This document shows, piece after piece, positions 1 to 6,977 of a stretch of DNA of 64,000 nucleotides. The stretch is from Janthinobacterium sp. 1_2014MBL_MicDiv. GTDB lineage: Bacteria; Pseudomonadota; Gammaproteobacteria; Burkholderiales; Burkholderiaceae_D. Both the position numbers and the translations under genes were made by a program. The notes beneath the pieces were generated by a model. It searched no databases, was not told where the DNA came from, and saw nothing but the letters and a program-made list of their open reading frames with translations. The stretch is from positions 5,704,001 through 5,768,000 of the forward strand of contig NZ_CP011319.1 of the NCBI RefSeq assembly GCF_001865675.1, read 5' to 3'. Position 1 is the stretch's first letter; each line of letters opens with the position of its first letter.

Positions 1-666
1 GCTGATATGGCGCAGCAGCGCATCGGCGTCGGCCAGCAGGCCGGGACCGATGGCGATCGGATAACTGCGCTCGTCGAGGTCTACGCTCAACAACATTTTG
101 GATTGCTCGTTCATCGAAGGCTCTGCATGAATGACGCAGTTGGGCGAGGCCTCGCATTCGAGGCTGGCCAGCTGCATCAGGATGGTCTGAACCATCGATT
201 GTACGTTAGGACGGCCCGTGTCGATCACAATGTCGGCCACTTCCATGTAATGGGGCTCGCGCTGCGCCGTCAATTCCTCCAGCTTGCCGCGCGGGTCGGC
301 CGTCTGCAGCAGGGGGCGGTTCTTGTCATGGCTGGTGCGCGCAAGGATGTTGCTGACGCTGGCGCGCAGGTACACGACCGTGCCCCGCTCCTTCAGGTAG
401 GCGCGGCTGTCGGCATTGAGGATGGCGCCGCCGCCGGTGGCCATGACGATGCCCTCCTGCGCGCTCAGGTCGCGGATGACTTCGGCCTCGCGCCGGCGAA
501 AGCTGGCCTCGCCCTCGATTTCGAAGATCCACGGGATGGTCGCTCCCGTGCGTGCCTCGATCTCGTGGTCGGAATCGACGAAGCGCAAGCCCAGCTTGCG
601 GGCCAGGATGCGCCCGATCGTGGTCTTGCCTGCGCCCATGAGGCCTACTAAAAACAGATTTTGCAT
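1..666 (-). CDS. aroKB: Bifunctional shikimate kinase / 3-dehydroquinate synthase (AroK-AroB fusion), 3' end outside window
   Basis: The first ~175 residues are a shikimate kinase, which phosphorylates shikimate with ATP in chorismate synthesis. It has a Walker A loop GLMGAGKTT near residue 8, a DSDHEIE motif near 32, a GGGA motif near 96 and the RPLL segment near 115. No stop codon follows. The frame reads straight through a short linker into MNEQSKMLLSVDLDERSYPI, which is the usual start of 3-dehydroquinate synthase (AroB), and continues off the left edge (222 codons visible). The order pilQ-aroK-aroB is classic in proteobacteria, but the two enzymes are usually separate proteins. Internal ATGs at 114 and 96 could allow a separate AroB to be made as well. 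ATG at 666 is chosen because the P-loop then sits at the normal distance. Confidence 0.88.
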   Translation of the reverse strand, partial: MQNLFLVGLMGAGKTTIGRILARKLGLRFVDSDHEIEARTGATIPWIFEIEGEASFRRREAEVIRDLSAQEGIVMATGGGAILNADSRAYLKERGTVVYLRASVSNILARTSHDKNRPLLQTADPRGKLEELTAQREPHYMEVADIVIDTGRPNVQSMVQTILMQLASLECEASPNCVIHAEPSMNEQSKMLLSVDLDERSYPIAIGPGLLADADALLRHIS

Positions 667-678
667 TTGCTGCGACAA

Positions 679-2922
679 TTAATTTGGGTTACGACAATCA
701 GTGGCCTGCCCGTACGGACTGATGACGCCTGGAGGAGAAACATCCAGGCGGTTAAAGTCCGTCGCCAGCCCCGGAAGCAAAGTGTAACCGACATAAGTTG
801 CCTCCGTCCCGGAACTATTGCCCCGAATCGTCAATTCGACGTCCAGCCAGTTGGCCCTGTCGCGCGGATAAGTCAGCGTCACGCTGGCCGTTCCCGTGCT
901 GTCGGTCTTGCCGCCCGTCGACAGATTCAGGGGAATGCCGGGGTCGAGACGGCCATTCCGGTTCAAATCGTTGTTCAGATCCAGGGTGCCGCTGCGGTCC
1001 TTGTCTTCATTGTCACATGTCCACGTTGACGCCACAACCCACGCGGCGGCGGCCTGCGAATACTGCAGATAGCCCTTGTAGTAATGACGGGGCCAGGCGG
1101 CGGCCGTGATGATCACGTCCGGCACCGGGTTGCCGGCGGCATCCGTGACGAACACGGTGTAGGTCTTGCGATAGGTGCTGCTGTCCGTGGCGTCGAGCGC
1201 GTTGCCGCTGCCGGCGCTGATGAACAGCGCCTTCTTCGTCACCGTCAGCTTGACCGTGGCGGCATTGTTCGACACCCCTTGCAGCTGCGCCTGGACGACG
1301 ACGCCATCGACCCCGGTCGTTGCCTGGCCCGCGATATAGCTGACCGTCGCCATGCCATCGCTGTCCGTCGACACCACCGACGGCGAACTGAGGGAACCGT
1401 TGCTGGCGTCGGCGAGGATGGAAAAGCCGACCTGGGCATTCTTGACCAGGTTGTTTTGCGGCGTGCCGTCGCGCACGATGGCGCGCAGGGCGCTGCGCTG
1501 CGCGCTGCTGCCAGCCGTATTGACGCCGATGACGGCCGGATCGGCTTGCAGGGTGATGCTGGCCTGGGCCGTCAGCGGCGCGACAAACTCCACGTCCGAC
1601 TGTACCGACACGCCGCTGCCTTCGTATCTCGCCGTGAGGGCGGTCAGGCCGGCGCCGCTGGCCTTGACGTAGGCGATGGCGTTGCCGCCAACCAACGCCA
1701 GCGGTGCCTGCAGCGGAGTAGCGCAGCCCGCGTCCTGGTAAATGGTGCCGCGCGAGGTACTGAAACGCACGTTGCCCGTCTGTGGCACGCCCGCCACATC
1801 GCTGTGCACCGCCACCGCATAGCAGGTATTCGTCGTCAGGCTGGTCAGCGCCACATTCGCGCCCGACACGGCATTGATGGTGAAATTCGAGGCATTGATA
1901 GCGATAGGCAACAGTACGCTGTCGCCCTGCGCCTTGACGCTGATGCTGTCGCTGCTGCCCGCCTGGGCGTTGTAGCTCAGCACCAGCTGGCCGTTGTTGT
2001 CAGTCAGGGCCGGGCTGGCGCCGCCGCCCTTCACCGTCAGCGCATTGAGCTGGGCGCTGAACGCCACCGATTTGCCCACCAGCGGATTGCCGCTCGAATC
2101 GACCAGTTTGACCACCATGTCGGTGCTCGTCTTCAGGTTGACCGTGGAAAAGGCACTGATGACCAGCTTGGTGCCGCTGACGCCGACATCGGTGCTGGCC
2201 GTCTGCGCGCCCGCGCTGGCCGTGACCTTGATCGTGCGCAAGCTGGCGTCGCCGCCCGTATTCAGACTGACCAGCGCCTGCCCCTGCGCATTGGTGCTGA
2301 CCTTGGTCGCGCCCAGCGCGCCCGAATCGGCGCTGAATGTCACGCTGGCATTGGGCACGACGGCATTGTTGGCATCCTTGACGAAGGCGATCACGTTGAC
2401 GGCCGTGCCACCCGACGAGGCCAGGGTGCCGCCCGACGACGTCAGCAACAGGCTGGCGATGCCGGAAGTGACGGGCACGACTTTCACCACCACCGCTGGC
2501 GATTCCACGCCCGCGCTGCTGGCCTTGATGGTGATGTCGCGCAGCGTAGCGTCGCCCTTGATGCTGAGCTTTTCCGTCACCGTGCCGTTCGCATCGGTGA
2601 CGCGATTGGTGGTGCTGACGGTGCCCGAACTGGCGCTGAAAGCCACGGTCTGGCCGGACAAGGCGTTATTGCTCGCATTCTTGACGATGGCCGTCAGCAC
2701 CACTTCCGTGCCGTCCGCGCCCGACGCGGCGATCGTTGTCGCGCTGGCAATCAGTGCCACGCTGCCGACACCGGCATTCGCCCCATCCTTGACGCCCAGG
2801 GTGGGATCGCCGCCACCGCCGCCGCAAGCGGCCAGCAAGGCGCCCAGCGCCAGCACGGCCAGCCAATTCAATGCCCTGCTCCAAGAAGTATTGCCTAAAG
2901 AAAAATTCCGCATAGTCGCCAT
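679..2922 (-). CDS. Lipoprotein with tandem bacterial Ig-like (Big_1/invasin-type) domains
   Basis: This is a 747-residue putative surface or periplasmic lipoprotein. Residues 1-33 form a lipoprotein signal with lipobox LLAAC (Cys33), followed by a run of glycines. The body consists of repeated ~100-residue Thr/Val/Ser-rich modules with the invasin/intimin-type signature (D-x-x-G-N/Q-x-L-x-x-x-x-V-x-F) near residues 50-150, 150-250, 250-345 and 450-565. The C-terminal region around 640-665 holds two Asp/Asn-rich loops, DKDRSGTLD and DLNRNGRLD, resembling EF-hand or dockerin calcium sites. It lies 46 bases after pilQ and before aroK, a spot normally empty in pilMNOPQ-aroKB clusters. An adhesion or structural role is inference. 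The alternative ATG at 2913 is equally possible as the start. Confidence 0.8.
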   Translation of the reverse strand: MATMRNFSLGNTSWSRALNWLAVLALGALLAACGGGGGDPTLGVKDGANAGVGSVALIASATTIAASGADGTEVVLTAIVKNASNNALSGQTVAFSASSGTVSTTNRVTDANGTVTEKLSIKGDATLRDITIKASSAGVESPAVVVKVVPVTSGIASLLLTSSGGTLASSGGTAVNVIAFVKDANNAVVPNASVTFSADSGALGATKVSTNAQGQALVSLNTGGDASLRTIKVTASAGAQTASTDVGVSGTKLVISAFSTVNLKTSTDMVVKLVDSSGNPLVGKSVAFSAQLNALTVKGGGASPALTDNNGQLVLSYNAQAGSSDSISVKAQGDSVLLPIAINASNFTINAVSGANVALTSLTTNTCYAVAVHSDVAGVPQTGNVRFSTSRGTIYQDAGCATPLQAPLALVGGNAIAYVKASGAGLTALTARYEGSGVSVQSDVEFVAPLTAQASITLQADPAVIGVNTAGSSAQRSALRAIVRDGTPQNNLVKNAQVGFSILADASNGSLSSPSVVSTDSDGMATVSYIAGQATTGVDGVVVQAQLQGVSNNAATVKLTVTKKALFISAGSGNALDATDSSTYRKTYTVFVTDAAGNPVPDVIITAAAWPRHYYKGYLQYSQAAAAWVVASTWTCDNEDKDRSGTLDLNNDLNRNGRLDPGIPLNLSTGGKTDSTGTASVTLTYPRDRANWLDVELTIRGNSSGTEATYVGYTLLPGLATDFNRLDVSPPGVISPYGQATDCRNPN

Positions 2923-2968
2923 CAGTCCGCTTTCGTCTGCATTGTTACTTAAACGTAAAGATGTGACA

Positions 2969-4390
2969 TTAACGTGTTGCTGGCCGATCTGCCACTATTT
3001 TCGGCGTAATAAACACCATCAGTTCGGTTTTTTCTTGACTGCGGCCCGTGCTGCGAAAAAAAACGCCGAGAACCGGGATGTCGCCCAGCAGCGGCACCTT
3101 GCTGTCCGTGCCCCGTTCGGACTGCTGGTAGATGCCGCCCAGGACCACCGTGCCGCCATCCTCGACCATCACCTGCGTGCGCACATGCTTGGTGTCGATG
3201 GCGAAGCCGGAACGGGTTTCCTGGCCCACGCTATCCTTGTTGACGTCCACTTCCAGCACCACGTTGCCGTCCGGCGTGATTTGCGGCGTCACTTCCAGGC
3301 GCAAATTCGCCTTGCGAAACGTGATCGAGGTGGCGCCGCTGCTGGTGGCCACCTGGTATGGCAATTCGATGCCCTGCTCGATCAGCGCCAGCACCTTGTC
3401 GGCCGTCACGACACGGGGACTGGAAATGATCTTGCCCCGGCCATCGGCCTCCAGTGCGGACAGTTCCAGGTTCAGGAAACGGTTGGCCGCCGCCGAAAAC
3501 AGGCTCAGGGCAAAGCTGGCCGGCGGCACGCCGTTGATGCTGGCGGCCGGCAAGTTGACGAATTGCGTGTTCGGCACGAAGGCGCCGGCGCCCGCCACGG
3601 TCTGCCCCGTCGCCTCGCCCACGCCCTGGTAACTGCCGCCGACGGCCACGCGGCGTCCGCTGCCGCCCAGCGAAAAGCCGGGAACGGCTCCCTGCGCCAG
3701 GCGCTGGTCGGAAAACCCCAGGCGCGCGCCCAGGTTGCGGCTGAAGCTGTCGTTGGCCTCGACGATGCGCGCCTCGATCAGCACCTGGCGCGTGGCGACA
3801 TCCGTCTTGGCGATCAGCAGGCGGATCTGCTCCAGGCGCGCCGGCACGTCGGTGACGAACAGCTGGTTGGTGCGCGGTTCGATCAGCACGCTGCCGCGGC
3901 GCGACAGCAGGCGGCTGCGCCCCTCGCCCGCATCGAGGCCGAACACCGTGCGGAACGCCTCGGCCTTCTGGTAATTGAGCTGGAAGATGGCCGATTGCAG
4001 CGGTTCGAGTTCCGCGATCTGCGCGCGCTGCTCCAATTCCACCTTTTCGCGCGCGAGGATTTCCTCGCGCGGCGCGATCCACAGCACGTTGCCATTGCGC
4101 CGCATGTCCAGGCCCTTCGCCTGCAGCAGCACATCGAGCGCCTGGTCCCATGGCAAGTCGCGCAAGCGCATGGTCAGGTTGCCGGCCACGCTGTCGCTGG
4201 CGATGATATTTTGCCCCGACACATCGGCCAGCACATGCAGGGCCGCGCGCACGCCCACGTTCTGGAAGTCGACGGAGATTTTCTCGCCCGCATACAGGCG
4301 CGGCGCCGTCACCAGCACCACGGCATCGTGGGCGCTGCCGCCCGCATGCAGGCACAGCGCTATGGCCATGCCGAGCAGGCGCGGCCTCAT
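2969..4390 (-). CDS. pilQ: Type IV pilus secretin PilQ, short form
   Basis: This is the outer-membrane secretin through which a type IV pilus is extruded. After a signal peptide (about residues 1-20) comes a short secretin/TonB N-terminal module (ISVDFQNVGVRAALHVLADV), an N1-type domain (VLIEPRTNQLFVTDVP near 170) and the C-terminal secretin core with a VEDGGTVVLGGIY motif near 425. At 473 residues it is well below the ~700 usual for PilQ, because the N-terminal AMIN domains that bind peptidoglycan are missing. Its ATG overlaps the stop of the upstream pilO-pilP frame (ATGA), so it is translationally coupled to a gene that contains a TAG. Whether a functional secretin is made is uncertain. 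Confidence 0.85.
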   Translation of the reverse strand: MRPRLLGMAIALCLHAGGSAHDAVVLVTAPRLYAGEKISVDFQNVGVRAALHVLADVSGQNIIASDSVAGNLTMRLRDLPWDQALDVLLQAKGLDMRRNGNVLWIAPREEILAREKVELEQRAQIAELEPLQSAIFQLNYQKAEAFRTVFGLDAGEGRSRLLSRRGSVLIEPRTNQLFVTDVPARLEQIRLLIAKTDVATRQVLIEARIVEANDSFSRNLGARLGFSDQRLAQGAVPGFSLGGSGRRVAVGGSYQGVGEATGQTVAGAGAFVPNTQFVNLPAASINGVPPASFALSLFSAAANRFLNLELSALEADGRGKIISSPRVVTADKVLALIEQGIELPYQVATSSGATSITFRKANLRLEVTPQITPDGNVVLEVDVNKDSVGQETRSGFAIDTKHVRTQVMVEDGGTVVLGGIYQQSERGTDSKVPLLGDIPVLGVFFRSTGRSQEKTELMVFITPKIVADRPATR

Positions 4391-5457
4391 GGCGCCGCCT
4401 CGGCCACGCCATCCTTCGCGGCGGCGGCAGCCGTAACAGCAGTGCCAGCAGCAGTAGCGACAGCCGCGGCGCCCGTCGCCTGCAGGGCCAGGCTGCCGCG
4501 CCGCTCGCGCCAGGGACCGCCCGCCTCGCGCAGCAGTTCACGATACTGCACGGCTTGCTCGCTGATGCCCGTCACCACCCCATGGTCCTGCCCCAGGTGC
4601 TGGCCCAGCTCCACCCGGTGCACGCGCTGTCCCGCCAGCAGCAGCGCGCTCAGGCGGCCGGCATGGCGCACGCTGCCCACCATGGACAGGGCCGGCATGG
4701 CCACGCTCTCCAGCGCTTCGCGGCGGCGGCGCAAATCCGGCCCCGCCACGCCGGTGCCCGCTTGCCCCGACAGGGGCGCACCGAACGGATCGGCAAACCC
4801 GGCGCCCTCGTACGCCCGCGGCACGAAGACGGGCGCCGCTTGCCACGCCAGCGGCGCCGCCGGAACCGGCACGGCCGGCAAGCGCGCTTGCGCCGCCCGT
4901 TCCTGCGCGTCGGGCAAGCGGTAGGCTTGCAGCACGCCATCCAGGGTCACGCTGCCATCCTTGCCTCCGGTCAAGACCACCCCGTGCACGGTCACGATGC
5001 GCGGCAGGCGCGCCAGGTCCGCCAGCAACTCGCCCATGGCGTGATAGGCGCCGCGCAACTGCACGGTGATCGGCAGCGCCACATAGTGTTCCTGCGGCTG
5101 GGGCGAGCCCGGCTTGAACAGGGTAAATTGCACGCCGCGCGACTGGCCCGCCGCAGTGATATCGCTCAATAGCGCCGCCATCTGCTGGCTGTCCGGCAAT
5201 TGCTATTCCAGCTTGGCCAGTTCGGCGCCTGCCTGGCGCTGCCGCTCGCGCCACGCCGGCAGCTGGCCCGCGCGGATCCTGGCCAGCTGATAGGCGCTGC
5301 GCAGGCGCGCCTCTTCGCCATCCGCAGCGTGCACGGCGGCAAACAGCCCATCCAGCCAGACGAAGTGCAGCAACGCGGCGGCCAGCGCAGCAACAAGGGC
5401 CACAGCGCTCAGGCGGGCCGGCAACGGCCACAGCGACGCTTTTTTCAGGCTCAGCAT
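4387..5457 (-). pseudogene. pilO: pilO-pilP fused frame interrupted by an in-frame TAG
   Basis: The frame starts two bases after the pilN stop (MLSLKKASLW, one membrane segment near residues 13-35, then a coiled coil). It reaches GAELAKLE and meets a TAG at 5205-5203. Without any frame change it continues QLPDSQQMAALLSDI and then the canonical PilO core (LPITVQLRGAYHAMGELLADL). PilO and PilN form the inner-membrane alignment complex. After the PilO domain the frame runs without a stop into a PilP-like domain (ADPFGAPL, then SMVGSVRHAGRLSALLL and VHRVELGQHLGQDHG). The usual PilP lipoprotein signal is absent. TTG at 5199 or the ATG at 5178 could restart a soluble PilO-PilP piece without the membrane anchor. 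Pseudogene, sequencing error and suppressed stop all remain possible. Confidence 0.75.
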
Positions 5458-5459
5458 GA

Positions 5460-6047
5460 TCAGCCACCTCCCGCTTTCCTGGATGGCGGGGCAGGCGCCG
5501 CCGGACTTGTCCATGCCAGCCGTATCGTCCATTCCACGGCGCCCGCGCCCTCGCGCACTTCCAGCAATTCCGGGGCCGACTGCGGCGCCGACTGCGCCAG
5601 CGCCAGCAGCAGCGCCGCCACCGCGTCCTGCGTGGCGGCCTGCCCTTGCAGGCGCAAGCCCGATGCCTCCTGCCGCACGCCGTGCAACGCCACGCCCGCC
5701 GGTACGGCCTGCGCCAACGCGCCCAGCATGGCCACCCAGGCGTTGCGCTGCGCCTGCAGCTGCCCGATGGCTTGCCGGCGCGCCGCCAGCAGCGCCGCCT
5801 CGCGCTGCAGGCGCCGGCCGCCGGCCAGCACGCCATCGAGCTGCCGCATGGCGCTGCGCCAGCCTTCCTGGCGCAGCGCCTGGTCGTCGAGCCGCAACTG
5901 CAGCCAGGCGCCCGCGCCCAGCGCCAGCAGCAAGCCCAGCATCGCGCCGCCGCCCAGCAGCCACAGCAGCTCTTGCACGCGCCGCCGCCGCGCCGCATGA
6001 CGATAAGGCAAGAGATTGATGCGCACCACTTGCGCCGCGGCCCTCAT
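5460..6047 (-). CDS. pilN: Type IV pilus inner-membrane protein PilN
   Basis: This 195-residue protein has the diagnostic cytoplasmic N-terminal INLLPYR motif (residues 10-16) that docks in PilM. One membrane segment follows (about 27-50, GGGAMLGLLLALGAGAW), then a periplasmic coiled-coil and ferredoxin-like domain. Length is normal for the family. It overlaps pilM by 4 bases and is followed by pilO after 2 bases, so the cluster is one transcription unit. The C-terminus is rich in Ala/Pro/Gly. Its intact motif suggests that at least the PilM-PilN contact has been kept under selection. Confidence 0.88.
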   Translation of the reverse strand: MRAAAQVVRINLLPYRHAARRRRVQELLWLLGGGAMLGLLLALGAGAWLQLRLDDQALRQEGWRSAMRQLDGVLAGGRRLQREAALLAARRQAIGQLQAQRNAWVAMLGALAQAVPAGVALHGVRQEASGLRLQGQAATQDAVAALLLALAQSAPQSAPELLEVREGAGAVEWTIRLAWTSPAAPAPPSRKAGGG

Positions 6048-6718
6048 CGGGCGTACCGGTGCAGGGCCAGGCCCCAGGCCAGCTGGTACGCCGCGCCGCC
6101 ATCGGGCAAGCCTTGCCAGCCGCCGTGGGCGATGGCCGCCTGGCGCGCCAGCGCCTCGCTATCCATGACGACGGCCAGCAAGCCGGCCGCCGTGGCCACG
6201 TCGAGGCGGCGCTGCACGCTGGCGCGCCGCGCCGCCACCAGCAGCACGTCGACCTCCTTGCCTGGCGCGCCGGCCAGTGGCGGCGCCGGCCCGAGCACGA
6301 AAAAATCCAGGCTGGCGTCTTCCAGCGCAAACGGCATGTATTGGGCGGCTTCCAGTTCCACGAGGATTTCCAGCTGCTCGTCCGGCAATCCGGCCGGCAG
6401 GCGGATCGCGTGCGTGATCAGGGCCGTGGCGGGCATGGCCAGCGCCACGCGGGTACACGCGCTGCCGCTATTGCGCCATGCCTGGCGCACGGCGGCCGCC
6501 ATGCCGTCCACATCCTCGATATTGCCCTCAAGCATCACTCCCGGCGCCAGCGCGGCGGCGCCGCAATGGCGGCACGACAGCGTGCCCCGCCGGCGCGCCA
6601 GTTCGACGACACGCACGCTGTCTTGCCCCATATCGACGCCGAGCAAGCCTGTGGCCAGAAGACTGCGGATGGACATGTTTTTCATGGGGAAATGGGACCA
6701 TGCGACGGCGGCTGCCAT
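6044..6718 (-). CDS. pilM: Type IV pilus assembly protein PilM, internally shortened
   Basis: PilM is an actin/FtsA-like cytoplasmic protein that binds PilN. The N-terminal half matches well: LLGVDMGQDSVRVVEL (phosphate-1 loop), an EGNIEDVDGM segment, LEAAQYMPFALEDASLDF and EVDVLLVAARR. After VVMDSEALARQAA the sequence jumps to AAYQLAWGLALHRY, which corresponds to the extreme C-terminus of normal PilM (CGLALRSF). About 130 residues containing the second phosphate and adenosine loops are therefore missing (224 residues here against ~350). ATG at 6718 has an AGGA upstream; ATG at 6685 (MKNMSIRSLL) is the alternative. It is the first gene of the pil operon and is divergent from mrcA. Confidence 0.8.
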   Translation of the reverse strand: MAAAVAWSHFPMKNMSIRSLLATGLLGVDMGQDSVRVVELARRRGTLSCRHCGAAALAPGVMLEGNIEDVDGMAAAVRQAWRNSGSACTRVALAMPATALITHAIRLPAGLPDEQLEILVELEAAQYMPFALEDASLDFFVLGPAPPLAGAPGKEVDVLLVAARRASVQRRLDVATAAGLLAVVMDSEALARQAAIAHGGWQGLPDGGAAYQLAWGLALHRYAR

Positions 6719-6977
6719 CCAAAATCCTAGTCCCGGCGCCGCCCGCGTGTAAACGGATTTCCCGCCTGTGCCTGCGGCGCGCGGCCACTATCTGGCCCGG
6801 CCGTGATCTGGCGCAGGAAAATTGTTACCAAATCCTGGTTGCCAGCGGGCCAATACACGCTTATATAGAGTAGCGACAAGTTCCGACTGTCCCCCCAGGC
6901 AAGCGCCACGGCGCGCTGCCACCCCGGCAAGCTCGCTTATAATTGACCGGCATAATTAACCGAAAGACATACGACGC

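Noticed and set aside
1084..2898. Long plus-strand frame opposite the Ig-like lipoprotein
   Set aside because: Shadow of a low-complexity repeated gene; the minus-strand product has a lipobox and repeated domains.
5203..5205. The pilO TAG as a pyrrolysine codon or programmed readthrough site
   Set aside because: Nothing in the window supports it: no Pyl genes and no readthrough-stimulating structure; mutation or sequencing error is simpler.
6719..6977. Paired promoters for divergent pilM and mrcA
   Set aside because: A TATAAT and a TATATAAG element are present, but neither has a convincing -35 at proper spacing.
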